NCBI RefSeq assembly: GCF_002094305.1
Contig: NZ_LWTX01000005.1
Span: 186,001-250,000, forward strand
Source: Prescottella equi
Lineage (GTDB): Bacteria; Actinomycetota; Actinomycetes; Mycobacteriales; Mycobacteriaceae
DNA length: 64,000 nucleotides
Direction of reading: 5' to 3'
Shown: positions 37,981 through 46,089 of the stretch, one piece after another
Numbering within the stretch: position 1 is the first letter of the stretch
Layout: each line of letters begins with the position of its first letter
Notes under the pieces: model-generated
What the model was told of the DNA's origin: nothing
Seen by the model: the letters and a program-made list of their open reading frames with translations, nothing else
Database searches by the model: none
Position numbers and translations under genes: made by a program

Positions 37981-38754
37981 ATGAGCGTTCTGGTCTGCTT
38001 CCATGCACATCCCGACGACGAGGTCTTCGTGACCGGCGGCGTGATGCGCCAGGCCGCCGACGCCGGGCACCGGGTCGTGGTGGTGACCGCGACCGACGGA
38101 GCGCTCGGCGAGGTGCCGGATGGCCTGCTCGGCGACGGCGAGACGCTGGCGCAGCGTCGTCGCCGCGAGCTCGAGGCGTCGACGACCGTGCTGGGCGCGC
38201 ATCGGGTGGTGATGCTGCACTACGCCGACTCCGGTATGGCCGGGACGCCGGAGAACGCGCACCCGGACGCCTTCTGCAACGTCGACGTCGACACCGCCGC
38301 GGCCCGCCTCGCCGAGATCCTGGTCGAGGAGGGCGCGGACGTCCTGACGATCTACGACCCCAACGGCGGCTACGGCCATCCCGACCACGTGCAGGTCCAC
38401 CATGTCGGCGTCCGGGCGGCCGAACTCGCGAACGTCGCGCACGTGTACGAGGCCGCGGTCAGCCGCGACCACATCCGACGCATGATGGCGGCGAACCCGG
38501 AGTGGAGCGAGGAGGCGACTCCGCCCGACTTCGAGACCTTCGGCCTGTCGGACGACGAGATCACGACGGTCGTCGACGTCACGGCCGCGCTCGCTGCCAA
38601 GCGTGCCGCGATGCTCGCGCACGAGACGCAGATCGGCGATTTCGGCCCGTTCCTGCAGATGCCGGAGGAACAGCTGCACGCCGCGTTCGGCCAGGAGTGG
38701 TTCCGTCGCCGTGGCGCACCGAGCGGACTGGCCGAGACCGCGCTCCCCCTCTGA
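37981..38754 (+). CDS. PIG-L family zinc deacetylase
   Basis: A 257-aa LmbE/PIG-L enzyme removing an acetyl (or other amide) group from a GlcNAc-type or conjugated substrate. Zinc and catalytic motifs are CFHAHPDDEVF at residues 6-16 and GHPDHVQVHH near 125. It is a relative of MshB and Mca, but the N-terminal regions after HPDDE and the C-terminus do not match what I know of either, so a mycothiol role should not be assumed despite mshA being 2 kb away. ATG chosen at MSVLVCFHAHP. Confidence 0.87.
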   Translation: MSVLVCFHAHPDDEVFVTGGVMRQAADAGHRVVVVTATDGALGEVPDGLLGDGETLAQRRRRELEASTTVLGAHRVVMLHYADSGMAGTPENAHPDAFCNVDVDTAAARLAEILVEEGADVLTIYDPNGGYGHPDHVQVHHVGVRAAELANVAHVYEAAVSRDHIRRMMAANPEWSEEATPPDFETFGLSDDEITTVVDVTAALAAKRAAMLAHETQIGDFGPFLQMPEEQLHAAFGQEWFRRRGAPSGLAETALPL

Positions 38755-38791
38755 TACCGCCAACTGCCTGCGGATTCACCCCGGGCCGACC

Positions 38792-38797
38792 TAGCAT
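38792..38797 (+). promoter_or_regulatory. -10 element for a leaderless transcript
   Basis: TAGCAT, six bases, then the ATG of the tocopherol-cyclase-like gene. Confidence 0.55.
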
Positions 38798-38803
38798 CGG
38801 CTC

Positions 38804-39823
38804 ATGCCCGGTCTCCCCGCGCGCTACCGACGGACCGGCGCCGACGTGCCGTTCGGGAATCCACTCGCCGCGCACGGCGTGGCGATGGAGGGCTACTTCT
38901 GGCGCTTCACCCAACGCGACACCGGCCGGGTGCTGATCGCCCTCGCCGGCATCAACCGCGCCGCCGACGGGCCGTGGGCCACCCTGGGCCTGGGCGCGCA
39001 TCCGGGCGGATTCCTCAGGAGTGCAGCACATCCCGTCGCGTCCGCCGATCCGCACGGGCTGGGCGCGTTCGCGGGCTCGGCGTTCCACGGCACTCGGGAC
39101 CGCCTGCGCGTGGACCTCGGACCGGGCGCGCGCATCGACGTCCGGATCACCGACCGGTTCGAGTGGCCGCGCCGACGGCTGGGCGGGTCGAGCGTCTTCC
39201 ACACGGTGCCCGCGCTCAACCAGTACTGGCACCCGTGGCTGCTCGGGGGCCGCGCCGAGGGGTGGGCCGACGTCGACGGCGAACGCTGGGATCTCGACGG
39301 CGCCCAGGTGTACGGCGAGAAGAACTGGGGCCGGGGTGGTTTCCCCGAGGCGTGGTGGTGGGGCCAGGCGCAGGGGTTCGACGACCCGCGGGTGTGCGTC
39401 GCGTTCGCCGGTGGCGTCGTCACGGCCGGCCCGCTGCGCACCGAGGTGACCGCTGTCGTCGTGGCGTTGCCCGACGGCACCGTGGTCCGGGTCGGGAATC
39501 CGGTGCTCTCCCCGGTCCGAGCGCGGGTGGACGACGAGTCGTGGCAGCTCAGCGGTGGTAGCCGCCGGTGGTCGGTGGAGATTCGAGGCGAGGCGAGGCG
39601 CGGCGACGCCCACGTATTGCCGGTGCCGCTGCCCAACCAGCACCGCAACGTCCCGGGTGCGCTCGAGCACCTCGGCGGCAGGTTGTCTGTAACGCTGAGT
39701 CACAATGGTCGATGTCGTCTGTCGGGTGCATCACACCTGGCGGGGCTCGAGTGGGGTGGGATCTCTCGGGCGCACGACGAACTCCGACGGCGCGAACGCG
39801 CGTGCGGGGACACACAGAACTGA
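38804..39823 (+). CDS. tocopherol cyclase-like protein
   Basis: A 339-aa protein of the tocopherol-cyclase/lipocalin-like family: GYFWRFTQRDTGRVLIALAG near residue 30, FHTVPALNQYWHPWLLGG near 130 and the characteristic YGEKNWGRGGFPEAWWWGQAQ near 170 (EKNWG motif, aromatic cluster). The family is beta-barrel-like and binds hydrophobic ligands. Tocopherol is not expected in this organism, so the ligand is unknown, perhaps a polyketide, carotenoid or lipid quinone. It stands alone, 50 bp after the PIG-L gene with its own leaderless-type promoter. Confidence 0.82.
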   Translation: MPGLPARYRRTGADVPFGNPLAAHGVAMEGYFWRFTQRDTGRVLIALAGINRAADGPWATLGLGAHPGGFLRSAAHPVASADPHGLGAFAGSAFHGTRDRLRVDLGPGARIDVRITDRFEWPRRRLGGSSVFHTVPALNQYWHPWLLGGRAEGWADVDGERWDLDGAQVYGEKNWGRGGFPEAWWWGQAQGFDDPRVCVAFAGGVVTAGPLRTEVTAVVVALPDGTVVRVGNPVLSPVRARVDDESWQLSGGSRRWSVEIRGEARRGDAHVLPVPLPNQHRNVPGALEHLGGRLSVTLSHNGRCRLSGASHLAGLEWGGISRAHDELRRRERACGDTQN

Positions 39824-39843
39824 AGAATTCGAGGGGGGGATCC

Positions 39844-41193
39844 TTGCGCAGGCTTCGATCGACACTCGCGGCGACCGCGGTCGCCGCGGCGGCGCTGCTG
39901 GTCGGCGCGCCGACGGTGGCGGCGGCACCGGCGGCACCGGCGGCACCGGCGGCACCGGCGGCACCGGACACGGTGGACATGGGCGACGTGTTCGGGCCGT
40001 TCGTGCTCGACACGTTCCGGGACGGCCGGATCGCGCCGCCCGAGCAGTGGCGGCCCCGGCACCCCGTCACCGATCCGTGGTTCCAGGCCCCACCCGTCGC
40101 CGACCTCGCCCCCGGAACGCTACTCAAGGCCCGCCCGGCGACCGTCCAGGTGTACGGCGTGCAGCCGGCGCACGTGCGCGGGTACCAACTGATGTACGTC
40201 ACAACCGATTTCGACGGTTCCCGGGTGGTGAGCACCGGAATCCTCATGATTCCCGAGGACGGCACCGCGCCGCAGGATCGCAAGCTCATCGGCTACTCCG
40301 AGGCCAACGACAGCCTCGGACCGGGCTGCATGCCGAGCGCGCAGTGGACGGGCACCGACCAGGACGACCCGTCGCTGTTCTCGGCGCTCGGGCCCGTAGC
40401 GCAGATGTTCGGCAACGGCTGGGCCGTGATGATGAGCGACACCGCCAACGACGGCGATCCCGCACCCAACGGGTTCTCGATCGGCCAGTTCTCCGGCGCC
40501 GCAACGCTCGACGGCCTGCGCGCCGCGATCGCGCTACCCGAGGCCGAGTTCGAGCGGGACGTCCCGATCGGGATCTACGGCATCGCCGGCGGCGGCGTAG
40601 CTGCCGGATTCGCCGCGGAGAAGCAGGCGTCGTACGCGCCGGAACTCGACGTCGTCGGCACGGTGCTGCAAGCCATGGTGATCGACAGCGCCACGTTCGA
40701 ACGCAAGGCGGACGGCGGGATCGGTGCGGGCTTCGTGTTCGCGAACTCCCTCGGCTACGCGGCCCGCTACCCCGAGATCGACCTCGACAGGGAGCTGACC
40801 CCGCTCGGCAAGCAGGTCGCGGACCTCTTCAACCGCACGTGCCAGCAGACCTACCTGCTGATGCCCTTCATGCCGCTGAGCGCGCTGTACACGCACGGGC
40901 GCCCCGCCGACAATCCGGCCTTCGCCCGGGCCTACGCCGAGAACCGCATGGGTCAGCAGGCACCGAAGGCGCCGGTGCTGATCACCTCGTGCCGGGACGA
41001 CTTCCTGGTCCCCTACTCCGACGTCGAGAACCTGATCGCCGCGTACCGCGCGGGCGGTACCGACGTCACGGTGGAGCCGAGTCACTGCGGCGTCACCGAC
41101 GTCCTGACCGACCCCTACCGGGTGGGCACCGAAATGCTCGGCATGCAGAACGTCGACTGGTTCGTCGGCAAGTTCGAGGAGACGACTCGATGA
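39844..41193 (+). CDS. secreted lipase-family protein lacking the nucleophile serine
   Basis: A 449-aa secreted protein of the actinobacterial/fungal secretory-lipase family (LIP). TTG start is supported by a strong GAGGGG SD just upstream; the signal peptide ends at about VAAAP. A low-complexity Ala-Pro tract (five 9-bp repeats) follows. The family's nucleophile elbow GYSxGG reads GIAGGG with Ala at residue 248. The partner Asp (SCRDDFLVPYSD) and His (EPSHCGV) are retained. Hydrolysis is therefore doubtful; it may be a binding protein or pseudoenzyme. Its stop overlaps the ATG of the next secreted protein, so the two are probably partners outside the cell. Confidence 0.85.
   Translation: MRRLRSTLAATAVAAAALLVGAPTVAAAPAAPAAPAAPAAPDTVDMGDVFGPFVLDTFRDGRIAPPEQWRPRHPVTDPWFQAPPVADLAPGTLLKARPATVQVYGVQPAHVRGYQLMYVTTDFDGSRVVSTGILMIPEDGTAPQDRKLIGYSEANDSLGPGCMPSAQWTGTDQDDPSLFSALGPVAQMFGNGWAVMMSDTANDGDPAPNGFSIGQFSGAATLDGLRAAIALPEAEFERDVPIGIYGIAGGGVAAGFAAEKQASYAPELDVVGTVLQAMVIDSATFERKADGGIGAGFVFANSLGYAARYPEIDLDRELTPLGKQVADLFNRTCQQTYLLMPFMPLSALYTHGRPADNPAFARAYAENRMGQQAPKAPVLITSCRDDFLVPYSDVENLIAAYRAGGTDVTVEPSHCGVTDVLTDPYRVGTEMLGMQNVDWFVGKFEETTR
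39922..39966 (+). repeat. five exact 9-bp tandem repeats in the lipase gene
   Basis: GCGGCACCG repeated five times in frame, encoding (Ala-Ala-Pro)n just after the signal peptide. Slippage here would change linker length without a frameshift. Confidence 0.95.
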
Positions 41194-42443
41194 GGAAACT
41201 GCTCACCGGCGCGCTCGCCGCCGCGCTCCTGTTCGTCCCGACGGCGGTGGCAACCGCCGACCCTGCGCTGGACGGAAAGCTCGACGGCTACCTCGACGCC
41301 CCGCTGTCGAACGAGAATGCCGAGTCGAACGGCGGCGTCAACCCGTCGTTCTCGACCGACCCCGACGAGCTGGGCGCCCTGCTCGACCGGGCGCGCACGC
41401 AGGGTGTCGAGCCGACGCGGTACAAGGCTCTGCTGCAACAGTTCTGGCTCGCAACGGCCACTCGCAAGGCCGGCCTGGATCTGAACAACTGGGACGCGGG
41501 TCGGGGCCTGGCGGCGAACGAGCAGAACCTCGCCAACACGTTCCGCTACTACGAGCGCCTGCAACTCGAGAATCCGAACTTCCTGTGGACCGGGCAGGGC
41601 GGCATGGCCGGGCCGTCGTTCGCCGCGGGCATCATGGATGTCGACCTCGGGCGCGTCGTGCTCGACGTCCGCGCGGTGCGGGACGCGATCGCCACCGTCG
41701 TCGGCGCGCTCGACTCCGCCGCGGCACCGGCCACCGCGAACCTGCCGGAGGACGTGCGCGCGGTCCTCGAGGTGGGTGCCGTCGTCACCGCCGACGACAT
41801 CGCCCACTTCCAGACGCAGGTCATCGCGATGAGCAAGCACATCTTCATGGACCTGATCCCGCAGCACGAGGCCTACCTCGCCGGTGGCATGACGGCGATC
41901 GACGAGTACCGCGACGCCGGCCTGATCGACGAGAACGCCTATCAGGCCTGGCGGAAGGTGGACACCGGCGACCCGGACAAGGTCGTCGAGGGCAACAAGG
42001 ATCTCCTGTATCGCGAGCAGTACCAGTCGATCGGCGCGCAGTGGGACGCCGCCCGCAACTACCGGGGGGCGGTGGGCCGGGCGTTGACCTACCTCAGCAC
42101 CGTCGCCGCCGATCCCGCGATCCCGGGCGTCGTCCCACCGCGCGAGGCCGATCCGCTGGTCCTGACCGCCGGTCATCTCACGGGCACCGTCGCCGACGGC
42201 CCGCAGTGGCGTCTGCAGACCCCGCTGCCGGCGTTCAACTGGTCGGACCGCGACGCACGCTGGACGTACATCACCGAGCAGATGCTGCCGAAGTACCGCG
42301 CGCTCAAGGACACTCAGCCCGACCTGTGGCGAGCGACGCTGTCCAAGCCGATGGAGCAGCAGATCGGCGACCAGCGGGCGCTGGCGCGGCTGCCGCAGAT
42401 GCTGCTGTCCATGGCTCGGACCACTCAGGCTCAGTACTTCTGA
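41190..42443 (+). CDS. secreted protein of unknown function, coupled to the lipase-like gene
   Basis: A 417-aa protein with a clean Sec signal peptide (MRKLLTGALAAALLFVPTAVA, cleavage near residue 23). The rest is mostly helical and acidic, with short motifs such as LDLNNWDAGRGLAANEQN and FNWSDRDARWTYITEQML. No transmembrane segments, no Cys pairs, no known catalytic motif. The ATG overlaps the lipase-like stop (ATGA). I do not recognise the family. Obligate coupling and shared secretion suggest that it binds or assists the lipase-like protein. Confidence 0.8.
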   Translation: MRKLLTGALAAALLFVPTAVATADPALDGKLDGYLDAPLSNENAESNGGVNPSFSTDPDELGALLDRARTQGVEPTRYKALLQQFWLATATRKAGLDLNNWDAGRGLAANEQNLANTFRYYERLQLENPNFLWTGQGGMAGPSFAAGIMDVDLGRVVLDVRAVRDAIATVVGALDSAAAPATANLPEDVRAVLEVGAVVTADDIAHFQTQVIAMSKHIFMDLIPQHEAYLAGGMTAIDEYRDAGLIDENAYQAWRKVDTGDPDKVVEGNKDLLYREQYQSIGAQWDAARNYRGAVGRALTYLSTVAADPAIPGVVPPREADPLVLTAGHLTGTVADGPQWRLQTPLPAFNWSDRDARWTYITEQMLPKYRALKDTQPDLWRATLSKPMEQQIGDQRALARLPQMLLSMARTTQAQYF

Positions 42444-42462
42444 ACCCGCGCGATGCGGAGGG

Positions 42463-43764
42463 TCACACCCGGACGGTGGCCTTCCGCATCGCCGCCAACG
42501 GGTTCGAGTACAGCGAACTCAGCGACACGACGCCCGCAGCATGCTCCTGGACACGGTTGCCGAATCCTGTGATGCGCACGTCGGCGCCGGCGACGCGGGA
42601 CGCCTCCGACAACGCACGCGCCACCTGCGGTGCGGCCTCGGGGTAGTCGGTGAACGCCTGCCCACCCAGGATCACCCGATCCGGATTGAACAGATCGCGG
42701 ACCATCGCCACCGCCCGACCCAGGACCTGCGCCCGCTCGGTGAGAATCTGCTGCGCCGCAGCCGACCCCGACCGTGCGGCCCGGTAGACCGTCGCCACGG
42801 GCGGCAACGGCCCGTCGGCCGGGAGCACCTCGGCTCGTCGCGCCGCGAGCAGCACTCCACGGTCACTGACCGCCGCCTCGAGGCAGCCGGTCGCACCGCA
42901 GTCGCACGGCGCGTCCGACGCCGTCGGCAGGTGCACGATCGACCCGGGACCGGCCGTGGGGGTGTGCACCTTCCCGTCGAGTGTCAGTGCCAGACCGACG
43001 GTTTCACGGGCGTAGAAGTACAGTCCGCCGCCGCGCGCGTCGGCGTTGTCGGCGCGTTGTGGAGTGAGCAGCAACTCGGATGCCGCCATCGCCTCTACGT
43101 GCGCCGCCACCGAGACGGGGAGACCGAACCCCGCCCCGACGATGTCACCGACGCGGGCCCCCGACCACCCGAGCCGCGGGTGCTCCACCAGTCCGGTCTC
43201 GGGTTCGACGCGGCCACCGATCGCGACGCCGACCCACAGCGGCCGGCGGCGGTGCCAGCGCGCCGCGAAGCCACGCGCGCTGGCCGTGATCGTCGCGAGC
43301 GCGGCGTCGGACGCGCCACGCGGGGTGGGGATCTCGATTGCACCGAGGATTCGTCCACGCAGGTCGGCGGTGATGACGCTGGTGACGACGGCACCGATGT
43401 GGATGCCGACGGTCAGGTGCGATTCGTGGTCCACCTCGAACGGGACGCGGGGCCGCCCGACCGCGCCGGCCGCGACGAGGTCGGGGCGTTCGCGCAGCAG
43501 CCCGGCCGCGATCATCGCGGACACATGCCGGTTGACGGTCGCGATGCTCGAACCCGTTGCCCGCGTGGCCTCGTCGCGGGAGATGGGTCCACCGGCGGCG
43601 GCCACCCGGAACACCGCGGCGGCGGGGCCGTCGGCGATGCCGAGGGTCGGCGGCACGATGCGCGACCGGGTCGCGGGCCGGGGCGGGGTGCTGCGGACGG
43701 TACGGGAACTGGTGGTGCGGGCGGTCACAGATCTTCCGGTGACGGGAGGCGCTGCGGTGAGCAT
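42463..43764 (-). CDS. ROK family transcriptional regulator (Rv0485-like)
   Basis: A 433-aa repressor of the ROK/NagC/XylR type. The HTH at about residues 60-100 reads ISRDEATRATGSSIATVNRHVSAMIAAGLL. The sugar-kinase-like domain has the zinc motif CDCGATGCLE near 290 and a late glycine loop DRVILGGQAF. In an active sugar kinase a DxGGT loop would be expected near residue 125 (region VGIHIGAVVTSV), but it is absent, so it is a regulator, not a kinase. ATG is preceded by AAGGAC with a stem-loop immediately upstream. It is conserved next to the SDR gene in mycobacteria. A leaderless Cys-rich uORF precedes it. Confidence 0.9.
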   Translation of the reverse strand: MLTAAPPVTGRSVTARTTSSRTVRSTPPRPATRSRIVPPTLGIADGPAAAVFRVAAAGGPISRDEATRATGSSIATVNRHVSAMIAAGLLRERPDLVAAGAVGRPRVPFEVDHESHLTVGIHIGAVVTSVITADLRGRILGAIEIPTPRGASDAALATITASARGFAARWHRRRPLWVGVAIGGRVEPETGLVEHPRLGWSGARVGDIVGAGFGLPVSVAAHVEAMAASELLLTPQRADNADARGGGLYFYARETVGLALTLDGKVHTPTAGPGSIVHLPTASDAPCDCGATGCLEAAVSDRGVLLAARRAEVLPADGPLPPVATVYRAARSGSAAAQQILTERAQVLGRAVAMVRDLFNPDRVILGGQAFTDYPEAAPQVARALSEASRVAGADVRITGFGNRVQEHAAGVVSLSSLYSNPLAAMRKATVRV

Positions 43765-43779
43765 GGCATGTCCTTGCCT

Positions 43780-43795
43780 CGTCCCCGAGGGGACG
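43780..43795 (-). promoter_or_regulatory. 16-nt perfect hairpin just before the ROK SD
   Basis: CGTCCCC-GA-GGGGACG. On the transcript it lies four bases before AAGGAC, the ROK ribosome binding site. It could influence SD access or act as an attenuator stem. Confidence 0.6.
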
Positions 43796-43893
43796 GATGT
43801 CGACGCGGTATGGGAGACGCGCTGCCGACGGCGATCGCTACCGACGAGGGCGTCGGTGGACCGGCACGGATCTACGGTGTGAGCAGCGCGGAA

Positions 43894-44007
43894 CTAGCGG
43901 CGAGCGATGCGGCAGGGACAACAGAGTTCCCGCGGGTGCGGCAGCCGGGAACCCAGCGCGGCGGTCACGTAGGTGACCCGCGGTGCGGAGGTGGCGCCGG
44001 ACGACAT
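43894..44007 (-). CDS. leaderless Cys-rich short ORF (37 aa) upstream of the ROK regulator
   Basis: Encodes MSSGATSAPRVTYVTAALGS, then RLPHPRELCCPCRIARR. GC3 is high, as in true genes. TAACTT lies seven bases before the ATG, so the transcript probably starts at the ATG. The CCPC run near the stop matches the design of leaderless polycysteine ORFs reported as cysteine-responsive attenuators in mycobacteria. It ends 130 nt before the ROK ATG, with a hairpin next to the ROK SD in between. Probably a regulatory uORF, its peptide being incidental. Confidence 0.65.
   Translation of the reverse strand: MSSGATSAPRVTYVTAALGSRLPHPRELCCPCRIARR
43963..43978. promoter_or_regulatory. palindrome inside the uORF
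   Basis: GGTCAC-GTAG-GTGACC, perfect arms; it can fold as an RNA hairpin within the uORF or serve as a DNA operator. Could be part of the attenuation structure. Confidence 0.45.
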
Positions 44008-44014
44008 GACGATC

Positions 44015-44020
44015 AAGTTA
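44015..44020 (-). promoter_or_regulatory. -10 element of the uORF/ROK transcript
   Basis: TAACTT, seven bases, then ATG of the uORF. Confidence 0.6.
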
Positions 44021-44077
44021 GCATCCCGCGGGCAACCGGGGCCTCCCCCGTCCCGGACGACGCCCGGGTGTCGGCAC

Positions 44078-44083
44078 TACGAT
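44078..44083 (+). promoter_or_regulatory. -10 element of the SDR gene
   Basis: TACGAT, six bases, then the SDR ATG; divergent from the uORF promoter 58 bp away. Confidence 0.6.
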
Positions 44084-44089
44084 CGGGTC

Positions 44090-44839
44090 ATGAGCCTGCC
44101 ACTGGACACCCGCGTCGCAGTCGTCACCGGAGCCAGCTCCGGCATCGGGGAAGCCACCGCCCGCACCCTCGCCGGCCAGGGATTCCACGTCGTGCTCGGC
44201 GCGCGGCGGCTGGATCGGCTCGAGGCGATCGCGGCGGAGATCGGCGGCACCGCCCTCGAACTGGACGTCACCGACGAGGACTCCGTGGACGCGTTCTGCG
44301 CCGTCCTCCCCCGCGTGGACGTGCTCGTCAACAATGCCGGCGGCGCGAAGGGCCTCGCCCCGGTCATGGACGCGGACCTCGACGATTGGCGGTGGATGTG
44401 GGAGACCAACGTCCTCGGCACGCTGCGCGTGACGAAGGCCCTGCTGCCGAAGCTTATCGCGTCGGGTGACGGGCTGATCGTCACCGTCACGTCGGTGGCG
44501 GCGTTCACCGCGTACGACAACGGCGCGGGCTACACGTCGGCCAAGCATGCGCAGGCCGTGCTGCACCGCACGCTGCGCGGCGAACTGCTCGGCAAGCCGG
44601 TGCGTCTCACCGAGATCGCCCCCGGCGCCGTGGAGACCGAGTTCTCCCTGGTGCGGTTCGACGGCGACGCCGAGCGCGCCGCGAAGGTCTACGAGGGCAT
44701 CACCCCGCTGATCGCGGAGGACATCGCCGAGATCGTGGGATTCGTCGCGTCGCGCCCGCCGCACGTGAACCTGGACCAGATCATCGTCAAGCCACGAGAC
44801 CAGGCCGATACCGGACGATTCCACCGCACCACCGGTTAA
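44090..44839 (+). CDS. short-chain dehydrogenase/reductase (Rv0484c-like)
   Basis: A 249-aa classical SDR: cofactor loop VTGASSGIGEATA, NNAGG, catalytic Ser in TVTSVAAFTAYDNGAGY, and YTSAK. A basic residue pattern after strand 2 (GARRLDR) favours NADP(H). Conserved beside the ROK regulator in mycobacteria; may belong to cell-envelope or steroid/quinone redox metabolism, but the substrate is unknown. Divergent from the ROK uORF. Confidence 0.93.
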   Translation: MSLPLDTRVAVVTGASSGIGEATARTLAGQGFHVVLGARRLDRLEAIAAEIGGTALELDVTDEDSVDAFCAVLPRVDVLVNNAGGAKGLAPVMDADLDDWRWMWETNVLGTLRVTKALLPKLIASGDGLIVTVTSVAAFTAYDNGAGYTSAKHAQAVLHRTLRGELLGKPVRLTEIAPGAVETEFSLVRFDGDAERAAKVYEGITPLIAEDIAEIVGFVASRPPHVNLDQIIVKPRDQADTGRFHRTTG

Positions 44840-44848
44840 CCTCGCGGC

Positions 44849-45901
44849 ATGCAGCACCGATTGCAGCCGGGACCGCTCCTCGACGATCGCGGACACCTCG
44901 CCGAGGCCGGGTGGGCCGACGCCGAGGTCCGCCGCTACGACCGTGCGGCGGTGACCGCGCCGTCGTGGCGGATCAAGGAGTGGGACTACTACTGCGTCCT
45001 CACCCCGGAGCACGGCTTGGCGCTGACGGTCGCCGACAACGGCTACATGGGGCTGCTGGGCGTCTCCTGGCTCGACCTCCGCAACCGGCGCGAGGTCACC
45101 GAGAACGTGATGCTGCCGTTTCCGCTGGGCCGCATGGGCCTGCCCGCGAGCGCCGACACCGGCGACGTCGTGGTGGAGCACAAGAAGATGCGGATCGCCT
45201 TCCGGCACGACGCGGGTGGCCGCGTGCTGAGCATCGACCACCCCGGATTCGACGGCGGCCGCGGCCTGCGCGGCGAACTACGTCTCGCCCGGCCCGACAC
45301 GGCGTCTTCGGGCCGCTCCGCAGGCTCCGCTCCTGCCCGAATGGTGATCGCCACGCCGTTCCCGAAGGCGCCCAAGGCTTTCTACTACAACCAGAAGATG
45401 AACTGTCTGCCCGCGACCGGCCAGGTGACGGTCGGCGGCGACACCGTCGTGTTCGAACCGGAGTCCGCGTTCGGAGTCTTCGACTGGGGTCGGGGCGTGT
45501 GGACGTACGACAACACGTGGTACTGGGGGTCGGCGTCGGGTGTCGTCGACGGCCGCCCGTTCGGCTTCAACATCGGGTACGGCTTCGGTGACACGTCCGC
45601 GGCGAGCGAGAACATGGTGTTCGTCGGCGGCGTCGCGCACAAGCTGGACCGGGTGATGTTCCACCTGCCCGAGGGCACGTACGACGGTGCGCCGTGGAAG
45701 TTTTCGAGCAACGACGGCCGGTTCGAGATGGTTTTCGAACCGATCCTCGACCGCGCCGCCGCGGTGGACTTCAAGGTATTGAGGTCGATCCAGCATCAGG
45801 TCTTCGGACGGTTCACCGGCCATGTCGTGCTCGACGACGGTAGCCGGATGGAGGTGACCGACCTCCTCGGGTTCGCCGAGGAGGTCCGCAACCGCTGGTG
45901 A
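44849..45901 (+). CDS. DUF2804 family protein
   Basis: A 350-aa protein of the DUF2804 family: KEWDYYCVLTPEHGLALTVADNG near residue 45, FYYNQKMNCLPATGQV near 175, and SAFGVFDWGRGVWTYDNTWYW near 215, with repeated aromatic beta-strand segments as in tocopherol-cyclase-like folds. No catalytic residues known. TAACCT, overlapping the SDR stop TAA, lies six bases before the ATG, so it has its own leaderless-type promoter in addition to read-through from the SDR. A second lipid-ligand-like protein of similar style lies at 38.8 kb. Confidence 0.85.
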   Translation: MQHRLQPGPLLDDRGHLAEAGWADAEVRRYDRAAVTAPSWRIKEWDYYCVLTPEHGLALTVADNGYMGLLGVSWLDLRNRREVTENVMLPFPLGRMGLPASADTGDVVVEHKKMRIAFRHDAGGRVLSIDHPGFDGGRGLRGELRLARPDTASSGRSAGSAPARMVIATPFPKAPKAFYYNQKMNCLPATGQVTVGGDTVVFEPESAFGVFDWGRGVWTYDNTWYWGSASGVVDGRPFGFNIGYGFGDTSAASENMVFVGGVAHKLDRVMFHLPEGTYDGAPWKFSSNDGRFEMVFEPILDRAAAVDFKVLRSIQHQVFGRFTGHVVLDDGSRMEVTDLLGFAEEVRNRW

Positions 45902-45911
45902 GCGGGCGCCG

Positions 45912-46076
45912 TCACCACTCCGTGTAGGTCGCGGGCGGCGGCGGTTCCGCGGCCGGAGCCGGGACGCCGTCGATCCGCGCCCGGTGTTCGCGGTCGGCCT
46001 GGCGCACCCGGTACGCGGAGTGCCCGACCAGTGCGACGAACAGTGGTACACAGACGAGCAGAATCGCGGGAATCAT
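45912..46076 (-). CDS. 54-aa single-TM protein ending the T7SS-linked operon
   Basis: MIPAILLVCVPLFVALVGHS forms one N-terminal membrane helix; a basic stretch (YRVRQADREHRAR) and a short Pro-rich tail ending TYTEW follow. A very strong SD (AGGAGGAG) precedes the ATG, and the stop of the CpnT-like gene lies just before that SD, so it is the last gene of the type VII-linked operon. It could be an immunity or membrane partner of the upstream protein, or unrelated. Family not recognised. Confidence 0.7.
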   Translation of the reverse strand: MIPAILLVCVPLFVALVGHSAYRVRQADREHRARIDGVPAPAAEPPPPATYTEW

Positions 46077-46089
46077 GTTCGCGCTCCTC

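Noticed and set aside
37981-38754. mshB or mca identity for the PIG-L gene
   Set aside because: Only the generic HPDDE and HPDH motifs match; the segments after them do not resemble what I know of MshB or Mca.
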